Positions 47,243 to 57,900 of a DNA stretch of 64,000 bases are shown one piece after another. How positions within the stretch are numbered: the stretch's first letter is position 1; each line of letters starts with the position of its first letter. Both the position numbers and the translations under genes were made by a program. The stretch spans positions 124,001 through 188,000 of the forward strand of contig SWDT01000567.1 of assembly GCA_009193035.1 (NCBI GenBank). The letters are read 5' to 3'. This DNA is from Halicephalobus mephisto (Eukaryota > Nematoda > Chromadorea > Rhabditida > Panagrolaimidae). The notes beneath the pieces were generated by a model. It had not been told where the DNA came from. It did no database searches and saw only the letters and a program-made list of their open reading frames with translations.

Positions 47243-48365
47243 ATGGCAGAGATATCTTCGTTTTTAAATATAACTTTTGAGGCTTATGATAATCAAGTAT
47301 ATCCAACTCTGACTCATTTCAATGGATTCTTAGCTCTTATTTTCGGAGGCTTTGGTGCTTACATCACTTGGTTCTGGACTCCAAAGATATTTGGATACTA
47401 TAAATACTTCTTATTCAACATCTCCATGTGGACATTCTTTTTAGATAGTTATGCAACTTTCTTTTACTCCCCTAAAGTGCTATATCCTGCAATTGTATGT
47501 TGTCCTACTGGTCTGCTTCGCACAAGAGATATTTTCTGGGTGAAAATATGGTCTGAGTTACTTATAGTTCTGCATGGAGGAACGAACATAGCTATTTTTT
47601 CTGCCTTTCTTTGTCGCCTTGCGATATTGAAGGAGAAGTTTCAGATTCTCTTAAGACCTAAATTTTTGGTGTTTCTGGTTCTTCTTCATATGTTTTACGA
47701 AGTGCCAAGTAATATATTTTTCCATTTGTGCAACAGGAATGTTACTGTCGTACAAGAATCTATCGTGAAGGTAAGTAATCGCTATTCCTTGTCAATGTTA
47801 TCTGTGATTTTAGCGTTACCCAAATATCGCGAAGTACTACCCTAATGACGACATGGCATGTATGGCTATTAGTTTAGACGTTGATTTTCCGTATAATTAT
47901 CTTTTTATTGTAACTATTTTCTCAAGCTTTTTCGCACCTACACCGTTCATCATTATTATGGTGTATCAAACGAAAAAATTACTAGAAGAACAGAAGATAA
48001 CAATGACCGAAAAAACTTACATCATGCACAAGGAACTTCTTCTAAGTCTAGTGTTCCAACTAGTAGTTCCTGGAGTAACTCTGCTCATTCCTTATGCGAT
48101 TACAGTAGTTGCCGTGATGATGAGGAGTAGAAATATGCCAATTCTTGTTCAAACGAGTTTGATCGCTATTACTCTCCACTCAACGATGAACACATTGATG
48201 ATGCTGTATTTCATCAAACCGTACAGACGCCGGTTTATTAGTATCTTTTGGAAGAATCCAAAATCATTATTGGTCGCGAAATGGACAAATTACAAAGAAT
48301 CTCGCACTAATAACAACAGTAGTGTAGTGCACATGATTAATAGGCAAGTAGAGTACATAACATAA
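47243..48365 (+). CDS. Nematode chemoreceptor-like 7TM GPCR, sri/srh-like (Str/Srh superfamily)
   Basis: Exons 47243-47770 and 47814-48365 with a 43-bp intron (GTAAGTAA...TTTTAG) join in phase (ESIVK|RYPNIAKY) to about 359 residues. Seven hydrophobic segments are visible: FNGFLALIFGGFGAYITWF, FNISMWTFFLDSYATFF, a segment around LIVLHGGTNIAIFSAF, FLVFLVLLHMFYEVP, YLFIVTIFSSFFAPTPFIII, LVFQLVVPGVTLLIPYAITV and the last near HSTMNTLMMLYFIKPYRRRF. The KYFLFNISMW...P...P pattern and terminal PYRR are typical of the Sri/Srh group. Expected in chemosensory neurons. An upstream CCTTCGTAG may be the trans-splice acceptor. A dead duplicate lies 700 bp upstream. Confidence 0.85.
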
Positions 48366-49769
48366 TCATTGAATTTTCAAATATTTCAGGAACAGTCAAA
48401 ATTCACCGACAACACCAAATTCAACAATCCAAAAATTATCAATTCGTCCAACTATATCATTTTTAAATTGAGTTGATTTTTATATTTATGTTGAATATAC
48501 ATAGTTTTATTACTTATTGCATATCTTGATTTAATTCCAAATTTGGCGGATGTTTTCATTTTACACAATATTACTCTTCGCGATGACTCGATTTCAAAAT
48601 CAGTTGTCGAAAAAGATGTTATTTCACACAGCAGTACGATGACTTCTCCCTTGTGATGATTTTCCCTAACGACGTTTATTTCCTAATTCCATAAGAATGC
48701 TTTTCGTGTCTGTTGGGACAGAAGACTAAACTAGAAGGAGAGCATCAGAGGCCGTAGCCTGAATATCAAGGGACGTGGAATACTGTAGGGCATGAGTGAG
48801 ACTGCTGGTTGTATTGTGTGGGAGGGTATATAAATTGTATCTTATTGTTCTAGTAAAGATTATTATTATAGTTTTCTTTTCTACCTTAGCAGTTTCGTTT
48901 TTAAATTAGTCTATTTGGAAACTTAAAATGGCCTAATATGACAATCTTGATCAAAAAAAACTACTTTAAAAACCAAGAAAATGAATACTGTGACAGTTCT
49001 TCTCTTAAGACAATTGATTTCTGATTTCACAATAATCTTATTTTTAAATCAACTTTTTTAGGTCTTAAAATAATCTAGTATGTTGTCAAGTAGCCAAAAT
49101 GATTGATCTAAAACGAAAACATTTTGAAATCAATACAAGTTAAAAGTACACAAGTTTCCTAAGGGATCTGATGTCCTGTAACTTTTTTTTTACCTTTTAG
49201 ACTAGTCTTTTCGGTTTCTAAAATGTCCTAAAATAGTAACCCAGCGACCAAAAAAGTTGATCCAAAAATTCCCAAAAGTCGAACAGAAACAACCGTCATA
49301 TATTCATCTGAATGTATTATTTTTTATATTAAATAACTTTAATACTTTTCTTTTTACACACGAATCCTGCGGATTTCACAATACAACTTATTAAATCCAA
49401 AAATCCCATTTAATCTCCACAATTATTCATATTTAGATCATATTTTTATTGTAATGCCTTGTCTGTGACCAAATGGACACTTAAAAATTTAAATTAACAA
49501 TCAAGTATCTAAGTATAAGAATCATAAGCAAAAAGGACACTAATTTGGATGGGGAATGTTTTGGGTGAATCAATACTAACAAGTGAATAATACTCTAAGA
49601 TTATTGATTGAGATTTCTTTCAAGAGTGATTGATCAACAAGTCTTCAAGTGATCGGATCGGGTAAACTGGAGCCAGAAATGCACAATGTTGTAAATGAAG
49701 TAGAATATACAAAAGTTTTAAAATTATAAAACAGAAAATAAAATTTACCAGAAAAAACTTTAAAAAACA
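48366..49769. other. Intergenic between GPCR and the zinc-finger locus
   Basis: No gene seen. It contains a reverse copy of the 18283 MITE at 48712-48889 and copies of the TAGACTAGTCTTTTC / AAAAAGTTGATCC palindromic repeat at 48930-49280. The rest is AT-rich. Confidence 0.5.
48712..48889. mobile_element. Second copy of the 176-bp MITE, reverse orientation
   Basis: Begins TGTTGGGACAGAAGACTAAA and ends TTTTCTTTTCTACCTTAG; the core GGCCGTAGCCTGAATATCA and ATACTGTAGGGCATGAGTGA match the reverse complement of 18375-18435. Confidence 0.7.
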
Positions 49770-50069
49770 AAAATATGGATGAAAATTCTTTTTAACAATA
49801 TAGTTTTCACATATGAAATCTATGACGAAATAGATCGAAAAATTAATTTTCTTATTTAATACTAAAGTTATATCTGATTTATGTGAAATTTATGTTGAAA
49901 TAAATCAAAAAAGTACTTTCCTTGATCTATTTCATCACATAAATTTCATACAAAAACTTCTCAGACAACTCTACAGTACCAAACAAAAAATTCAATTTTT
50001 CAATCTACTTCGTCATAGATTTCACATATGAAAACTATATTATGAAAAAGAATTTTCATCCATATTTTT
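49770..50069. mobile_element. Long hairpin (foldback) element of about 300 bp
   Basis: The left arm 49770-49851 (AAATATGGATGAAAATTCTT ... TTCACATATGAAATCTATGA) is almost perfectly repeated inverted at 49987-50069. The interior is also partly self-complementary (TTTATGTGAAATTTATG with CATAAATTTCATA). No ORF. Confidence 0.85.
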
Positions 50070-50131
50070 ATTATTTAAAATTTCCCTGACAAATTTTTTC
50101 CATCTTAATCGCAAATCCTGAATTTTCTTGA

Positions 50132-50281
50132 TTATGCAAAAGAAGAAACGATAAGCAGTAATAAAACAGTAAAAGTTATGGCTAATTCGCTGGCCGATTT
50201 CTGAATTTCTTCAGTATCAACTTTACTGTCAAGATGGAGGAAAAACAAAGATCGGACAGCACCTGGGGCATTGAATTTCAT
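50132..50281 (-). CDS. Possible small tail-anchored membrane protein (49 residues)
   Basis: Minus-strand ATG at 50281 opens 49 codons ending in one hydrophobic segment, ELAITFTVLLLLIVSSFA, at the very C terminus. A good acceptor (AAATTTTAG, AG at 50325) lies 43 bp upstream. The zinc-finger stop is at 50379, so the ORF could be a downstream operon gene, an alternative last exon, or a chance frame in the 3' UTR. Family not recognised. Confidence 0.35.
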   Translation of the reverse strand: MKFNAPGAVRSLFFLHLDSKVDTEEIQKSASELAITFTVLLLLIVSSFA

Positions 50282-50378
50282 TATGAATTTCCAATCAAAA
50301 AAGGCACGTGTTAACCACGTAAGACTAAAATTTAAAATTGACAAGATTTGAGCCAGTTACTTTCAACGAAGTAACTTA

Positions 50379-52964
50379 TTAGACATCAAGACATTGATCT
50401 TTGATTTCGAAGGCAATATCCAGGACCAATTGTTTTTCCTGTTCCAAATTATCTTTCTGCGCCAATTCTATGAATTTCGATATTGATTTACTTATGGAAA
50501 CTAATCTTTCTGCATAGTCATTGATTTTTTCATCTTCCTTCTTAGGAGGTTCCGAATGCTCATGAGTTTCGTTACCGCTTCCACTTGTGTGAGAATCAGA
50601 TACAGCTGGAGATAATTGATTTTGTTCTCCATCACTTTCACCATTCTTTTTTTCTTCAAATTCCGTCTTAATAAGCTAAAAAACAACAATTAATCGTAAA
50701 ACTACAAATTCACAAATTTCTACAAAATAACCCTAAGAGAAATTTCTAGAACTTTTGATAAACTAAAGTAGTTTAAAATTTTAATTTCACAAAGTAATGA
50801 TTTCAAAATCAATATTTTAGAACTATGTCCTTTCCGCATAAAACTAAAAACTTCTCCATCAGGATATACAAGACACATAACCCTCTCCCTACCTTCTAAA
50901 GTTAATTTCCGTATAAAAAAGTTACTAAAAACTACAACTACCACTCAAATATCTCTCCAAAATTAAAACACCATCTTTATAAAAATCACTAAAAACCAAA
51001 CTCACCGGTCCATTAAAAATATCCAGATTGGACAAACCCAGGAGATCACTTTGAGGAAGTTGTTGTGGTTTTCTTGATTTCCTTTTGTTTTTTCTTTCAT
51101 TTGATTCACTTTTAGATGAACTATTTAAACTTTCATCACCAATTCCATCATTATCACCAATATTAAATCTCGCTAATGATGGATATTCATTATCCGTCGC
51201 TGCTTTCTTTGCTTTTGGTTCCACTTCAGGAGACATTTGTCGTTTTCTATTTTGTACTTCCTTATATAAAGAAGCCAAAAGTAATGCTTGTTGTTCTTTT
51301 GGAACATTTAAAAAAGCATTGTTTTCAAGCCATGGGTTTTTCCTAAACGGAAAAATTTCGTCTGATCTTTCTGCATTTCTTTCTTGATTTCTTTTCATTA
51401 TTTCCATCTGACTCAAGAACGCTTGAAGATACACAGGATTCGACAACAACGGATGTGGCATTTGAACAGAAGGAATATTCCCCATTGTAGGAGGATCAAA
51501 CGAAGTTTTTGAATCAGATGGTGAAATCGAATCTCTTGTATCTGGCGGACTCGATGACGGCGTATTATGCAAATCCATAGGTGTTAACGGTTCATCACCT
51601 TCTGCAAAACTTCTTGCAAGAACAGCAACTTCTCCTGGTTTTCCTGTTTTTGACAAACTTGTTGTGTGCAAATGGAGACTTGTCTTATCCGGAAATGCCC
51701 AATTACAACACCGGCACATGAACATCCTGGCAATTTGATGTGTCCTCATCATATGGGATCTGAGGGTTTCATTACCTAAATTATATTTTTAAAACGACTA
51801 TATCAATAAAAACCCCATATACAAATACCCATATTTCATGTATTTGCTTTGTATTTTCCACACATACATGTTTACATTTTTACGCATATTCATGTAAAAT
51901 CTATGCTTTTCTACATATTTATATACAAAAATATGATTTTCAACATACATTCATGTATATAAAATTACTCTCGCGTATGCCTATAAAGTACTTTTCCACA
52001 TATTTATATGTACAAAAATACATACCTCTGCATATTTACTATATAAAGATACGTACTTTTGCTTATTTACACATACTTATACGCATATGTTCCAAAGCTA
52101 GTTTTTTTCCTAGTTTGTGAGCTCCCAAGCGTGATCGTCTGTCGATGCAAATTGCTCTGTTGGAAGCCATTCATTTTCCCTTGCGACAAAAACCGAAAAA
52201 TTTATGAAGAAAAGCAGCAAGCCAATCGGATTTTGCGCGGAGCAACAAGCAACGACCTTGGCACAGGTTGAAAAAGGAATCACCGTCCTCCACCCTTCAA
52301 TCCTTCGGTTTTAAATCGGAGTTTTATGGCACGTACAATATATAAAAGTACGGATAAAGGTCATTGATTTTTTGTTTCAAATGTCAAAAATTAGAGATAA
52401 ACATACTATTATAAAAATCATGTAAACTTTTCTCACGAAATTACCTCTAGAATTTTTAGGAATTAAAATAATCTGAAATTTCGGCTTTACGTCATTTCAT
52501 AACCTTATATGGTTTGGTAAATCATTTTTAGAAATGTATTTTTTCTAAAGCCAGAACCTTCCAGATAACGATATACAGGGTGCAAAACCTTCTATCCACC
52601 TTTTAAAGTTAATTTCTATATATGAAATCATCAATAAATACTCGAAAAATCATAGTCAAGACCACATTAACCCCATCGAAAACAAATTACTTCGTTCATG
52701 ATGTAGAAAATTTCGGAAATTTAATACAAAAATCGATAACTTTAAAAACTTTAACTTACTTGAAATTTCTTGATTGCATTGCATACATTGGTAACTCTTG
52801 AAATGGGCTTGCATCCGATGTCTTGATAATGATGAAGAATGACAAAAGATTTTTCCACACACTGAACATGGAAATTGGCCTGAAAATTACAAATTTAAAT
52901 AAACAAATTTCAAAAAGTACTTACCTTTGAGATCTGGCCTTTTCAATTCACTTCGATATGGCAT
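50379..52964 (-). CDS. C2H2 zinc-finger protein (probable transcription factor)
   Basis: Minus-strand exons: 52964-52925, 52879-52760, 51775-51006 and 50675-50379; junctions are in phase, about 408 residues. Finger 1: CSVCGKIFCHSSSLSRHRMQ then AH. Finger 2, split by an intron: CMQCNQEISSNETLRSHMMR then TH. Finger 3-like: CRCCNWAFPDKTSLHLH, lacking a clear last His. A Ser/Pro-rich linker, a basic stretch (ERKNKRKSRKPQQ, likely nuclear signal) and an acidic Glu/Lys-rich C-terminal segment with a predicted helix (EKINDYAERLVSISKSI) follow. The ATG has an upstream in-frame stop. Introns 2 and 3 hold composite-element copies. Role unknown; nuclear DNA binding is inferred. Confidence 0.85.
50740..50935 (+). 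repeat. Composite intron element in zinc-finger gene intron 3
   Basis: Landmarks in order: GAAATTTCTAGAACTTTTGA, GATTTCAAAATCAATATTTT, AGAACTATGTCCTTTC, AGGATATACAAG, CTTCTAAAGTTAATTTCCGT. Antisense to the host gene. Confidence 0.55.
52420..52690 (+). repeat. Composite intron element in zinc-finger gene intron 2
   Basis: Landmarks in order: CTCTAGAATTTTTAGGAATT, ATTTTTAGAAATGTATTTTT, CCAGAACCTTCCAGATAACG, ATATACAGGGTGC, TTAATTTCTATATATGAAAT. Antisense to the host gene; the best-preserved copy after that in EMC7. Confidence 0.65.
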
Positions 52965-53003
52965 GATTCTCAATCACAGATGGATCTACAGTAATTTGTA
53001 CAG

Positions 53004-53207
53004 GTTCTTAATGAAGACCGACAATCAAAAAAGAAAAAGCGTCAACCGACAGAAACCCGGTTGCACGTTGAAGAATTATTGCGCGGCCGTGATTCTGAAA
53101 AATATGAAACAATGTTTATGTCAAAGGTTAAAAGTTGCTTTTCACGTACTCGTCAAAAAGGACAAAAATACATAGACGGGAAAATTAAGAATACATCGAA
53201 AACAAAG
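53004..53207 (+). CDS. Orphan symmetrical exon, 68 codons, basic protein segment
   Basis: Between a good acceptor (TTTGTACAG to 53003) and donor (AAAG|GTAAATTG), exactly 68 codons are open in one frame: begins VLNEDRQSKKKKRQPTETRL, continues HVEELLRGRDSEKYETMFMS and ends in a Lys-rich stretch. Codon-like composition and balanced G+C stand out from the flanks. It lies just upstream of, and opposite to, the zinc-finger gene. No neighbouring exon joins convincingly, so it may be a relic, a captured exon or part of an unseen plus-strand gene. Family not recognised. Confidence 0.35.
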
Positions 53208-53960
53208 GTAAATTGGGAATCACGGAAAAATGGAAAATTATGAACATATGCAAAAACTAAAAACATATATGTAAAATTTACAACATACAAGGCGGATTAA
53301 AGATATATAAAAAGTAAAACTCAAAGATATATGAAAACACAAAAAGTGAAAATCAAAAATATGAGGATATAAAAGTAAAAATCAGAGATATGAGGAAATT
53401 AGAAACAAAAAACATCTACTTTAAGAAGTATAAACATATATATATATAAGTTGAAAATAAAAATTAAAACATACATAAAGTAAAAAATCACGGAAATATA
53501 AAAAACTAAAAATACAAAAAATCAGGGAAATATATGAAAACAGGAAATTAAGGACATACATGGGAAAAAGAACATATAGAAAAAAGAATTAAGAATATAT
53601 AAAAAATTAAGAACATGTACAAAAAAGCAAAAATCGGAACAAAGTGGTTTTTTCGAGTTAGAATTTGAAACAGGAAAGTAACGAAGCTTCCGCAGCAAAT
53701 GCCATCAATTGTCTAAGCTTGAACCGATGCTATAATTAATCTCGAAAACAGTCCGGAAGGAAGATGACACACCAGGGAGGGGAACTGTCGCCGATTGCAA
53801 AATGAGTACTCCCACTACCGCACGGCACAGGTAACAAAAAGAACGAAAAATAAGACAAAATTTCTAATGGTATTCGGCACTATTGTCATATATGAACGAA
53901 GATCTATTGAATGAAATCTATTCAAAAAATGCCGACAAAAAAGTAATAGGTTTGGATATT
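53208..53960. other. AT-rich intergenic
   Basis: Dominated by AAAAATCARRGATATAWGAA-like degenerate words up to 53630, then mixed sequence. No gene seen. Confidence 0.4.
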
Positions 53961-54440
53961 AGCTGTCGCCGAATATGAAAGAGGTCCCGACACGAATGTC
54001 CCTGAAAAGCAAGGAGCTCTTTCAACACGTAATTTCCAATTACTAGCTTGGGTAGGATCGGAGGAGTCCTTGCTGATATGTTAAATCTTTTTCGTTTACT
54101 TTGCAACTTAAATGTTAATCGTTACTGAATGCGGACATTCCTGAGAAGCAAGAAGCACTTTCGACACCTAATTTCCGACTATTAACCCAAATAGGATCGC
54201 GATTGATATATGAACTTTTTAAAATTACTTTTTGTTCCACCTACTTTGTAAGTTAATTTCAGGTAATTAAGAAGCGAAAGGAATCCCGACACGAAAGTCC
54301 TGGAAGCATGAGACTCGTGTAACACGCAAATTTCAATTATTAATTTGGATAAGATCGAAAGAATCCCTATTAATACGTGGGTTTTTTGTTACTTTTCTTC
54401 GGTTTAAGTGTTTTGTAAGTTGATTTCAGGCACTTATAGA
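53960..54440. repeat. Three diverged tandem copies, unit about 150 bp
   Basis: Copies begin near 53975, 54128 and 54287. Shared words are CCCGACACGAAWGTCCYTG, GCAAGRAGC, CAATTAYTA..TTGG, ATAGGATCG-type and, at the end, TTTTGTAAGTTGATTTCAG (copies 2 and 3). The CCCGACACGAA word links it to the GGTCTCGAC repeat family. Confidence 0.7.
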
Positions 54441-54782
54441 GACGAGATCAAGATCGAGGAATTATCAACACACGCCAGATTCCGATACATCGGCTTTTGT
54501 AAGAACATCCGACTTCCGTTCCAGGGCTAGTGGATGCCTTCGCTGTCATTTTAAAGAAAGAGAAGACACAAACACGCGCAGTCAACTAGATCGTCAAAAG
54601 CTCCTCGCCAGCCAGGCTCAAGGACGGTCAAGCGAGCGAGCTGCATAAGAGCATCGTTTTAAGACGATCGAAATGGGCGAGGAGAGTGAAGCGCCCCTGT
54701 GGCGGCCTGGCGACGAGCAGCGGGTTGTTTGTGGATTCCGCAAGTGACCTAGATTGACCTGGAAGCCAATGGCTACTCCTCA

Positions 54783-54968
54783 ATGTTCTCAAAGGAGAAA
54801 TTACAGAGAAGCAAAGTAATCGCCTCTAAGATCATTAAGGTTTTTTCTGAAAAACAAGATCAGGTTGGTTTCGGCATTGAGAGCTTGTCAAAAAAGGAGA
54901 TAAAAGCGGCCGAAAGGCTCACTAGTCGCGCAAGCAGTACCGTTTTGGGTCCTTTATCGTCCTCCAGG
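54783..54968 (+). CDS. Exon-like open frame, unknown
   Basis: From an ATG at 54783 (open upstream to about 54753) the frame reads MFSKEKLQRSKVIASKIIKV then a charged helical-looking stretch to SSTVLGPLSSS, ending at CCTCCAG|GTGAGATAA, a good donor; without splicing it stops at once. Composition is coding-like. No acceptor, partner exon or family is evident. Could be a first exon or a relic. Confidence 0.25.
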
Positions 54969-57900
54969 TGAGATAAACATCTTTTTTCTGCTTCGAAAGC
55001 TCGGCGCAACTATGATGATTATGTAGATGTGCACGGGAGAGAAGGAGATGATGGGAAGGACCGTTATACAGTGAGATTTCTGCGAGAGGAAACTATGGGG
55101 GAGTAGGTTGTAGGACGTTTACCCTCTTGAGTAGCATTTGCGAAGCTTTAATTCAGTGTATGATTACTAACTTGGCATCCTAAGCTGTCTTAGAAACCGA
55201 AAAGACTGATCTAAAAACGAGAAAATGGCCTATACAGTAGTTCTTCTCCTGGGATATTTAAAAATCAAAACCGCTTAAAGGGGATTAAAGTTCTTTTTAA
55301 TCCTGATTAATGTAGTAGGTTATCTCAAAGACTACAAAATTAGTTTAAGCGCAAAATATCAATATGAAATTGAGGACCGAATGTTGCAAGAGAATAACTA
55401 TCATACAATGGGGAGAGTAGCTGCGAATTAAGTAGCAAAGAATCGGTCATCTCTCATGCATTCGTTCAAAGGTGCGCAAGGCCGAGACCTGCGCCATTGT
55501 AGGAGATGGCCTTGAAGCTGCTACAACTTTTCATTTATATCGTTTCCCCGATTGGAATCTTCAAGGGCTAATCCATCCCAGCGAAGTCAGTTTCGGGTGG
55601 CAACCGCTTATGCAAAATTGAAACCACAACATTGATCATAAAGTTTTTTTGAATGATTTCATATATAAAAAGGGTCCGAAATTGTACTTTTATAAAAGCG
55701 TAAATATTTTTTATAAAATCGGTTTGAAAGAGATTTTAAAAGTTGAGGATTTTAAGATTCTTAAGAAAAGAAAACACGAGTTGATTTTGGCAATTACCAG
55801 ATTTACCATTGTTTTCAGGTTTATAAAACTTCCGTCCTTTACGCGAGAATTTAAAAATTCCAAGGAAATTATATTATTGTAAAGTTTAAATCTTAAAAAT
55901 TTCCTGGGGAGTTTTAAAAGTTGCATAGAAAATAAGAGGAACGGAGAAAGTAAATGGGTAACTCAGATTTATCACTTTTGCCACTTCGGCAGTATAGTGG
56001 TAGTACACATAACTGGCAATCACGAGCCCGAGCAGTCAACAGCCTTATATCAAAAGTGGTCAAGAACAACAACCTGAGAACACGTTTACAGAAGAGAAGA
56101 AGACGTTGGACGAGAATCATCACCGACTGGCTGACATTCGGGAGAGTTTAAAAGTAGTGGACAGAGTGGTAATGTGGGGAACTGTACATAGAGAACAGTA
56201 GACATGGGTTAATTGCTAAGTTATCTGACCGTACATTGTCTTATGCTTTGGAGAACGGAAAAACACTACTACTTTTACCACCTTCGTGAGATTCTTTCCT
56301 TTGCGCGGGAATTCAAAGATTGCAAAAAAATCTATTACTTTGAATTTTAATGCTCGCGTTCACACTAACAGATTATAAAACATCAAGTAGCTTGTACATA
56401 CAGAATACTTCTACCGCAATTGAGCTGAGGCTCTTTAGAAGGAAGCAAGGGTATCGCGCAAAGATTTTCTTTCATTGCCTTATTCGGGCTAAGTATGTAT
56501 TGATAGCTGTTATGTAAACATTACCCAGATTATGAGGCGCGAAATGTTACTGCTATCGATACCAGGAAGGAACAAGAAAAATAAATTGCGCTTAAAAATC
56601 AGCCAGATTTAGATTTTTTCGATGGAAATAACGGGGGGTGAATGAAAGCCGAACATCCGGCAAAAAAGAGAAAAACCGAAATTCAACTATGGAAAATTAA
56701 TGCAGACAGGACTGGAAGCTTGGGGTTTTTTAAATTCAGTTTTGATTGGGATTTTATGTTTAAAAAGATTAAAGTTTTACAAAATTATGGAATCTGTCAG
56801 AAAATTGTGGAACCTCCTAGAATGTGCTAAGAACTTTTGAAGTTTTCTAGGACCCCATATAGGTTTTCGAAATTAATATATATATATTAAAGAAGTTTAG
56901 AAACTCATATTATGGCTGTTGTGGGGTTTTTAAATCATGAGCGCTAAATTTCACGATTTCGGATCTCGCTTGGAAAATCACAAAAATTCAGATTGAAACT
57001 GTTTCGTAAAAAAGTTTAATCTTTTTAGTTTTAGGAAGGGAACAATTTAAGCCTACGCCCATTGGCCGAGTGCTTGGCTGCTCTCGAGTAAACACAGCCA
57101 ATGAAAAACAGAAGAAGCTGAGTCGGAGCGGACACCCGACTGGTTGCTTCAAAGAATGTTCTAGAGTACGGTAAAGCTCGCTTGCGTTTACGTCCGAGAA
57201 AGACTAAGAAAACAACAAATTACTTTTGGTCCGATTCAAGGGTGGAAAATATTCATCTTCATTATTCACTTGATTAACAGTGACCTTTTCGATTTGAAAG
57301 CCTGGTAAAATAGGCGGGAGACACCTGGATGGTAGAGAATAATAAAAATTAAAAAACCCCCAGAATAGGTTGAAATTGCATTCGTGAGTAAGCCTGCGTC
57401 TGATGCGAGAGAGAAAATTGAACAGGTAGCAGCTTTGACGATAGAAAAACTCCGATGAGTGTGTTCACTCTGTTTCTCTTTTTCGCTCCACCGTCGTTGG
57501 CTGGTTGCTTTGAAAGTTTTATGGTGCTCAAGAGGCAACAACAGCCAATTGGCGATGCTTTGACGAAGAGCAGCTACTTCTGTACTTTTCGGGAGTGTCT
57601 GTGTGGTAGCAAAAGGGAGGAGCGCGAGAAGCAAACAAGGCAAACATCCATTAGCGTGTGGCGAGAACGACGACAAACATTACGGTCTTGCTTGATTTTG
57701 GGCTTCCAGTAAATCGACTTAACACAAGGTTTGGGTAAACTTGTCCCTAGATTAATTACTAGAATAAACTTTAAGGTGAGGGAAAACAAGAGGATAAAAG
57801 CGGGATATTGTAAACTTGGAGTTATGACAAAAGATAAGCTCAACTATTGTCGCTTATTGAAATAGAATTGGGTTATTGCTTATCTGAAAGACAGAACCCT

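Noticed and set aside
57266..57676. 136-codon minus-strand ORF with a hydrophobic start
   Set aside because: An overlapping plus-strand frame of similar quality exists, there are no splice signals or family features, and length is within chance for this G+C.
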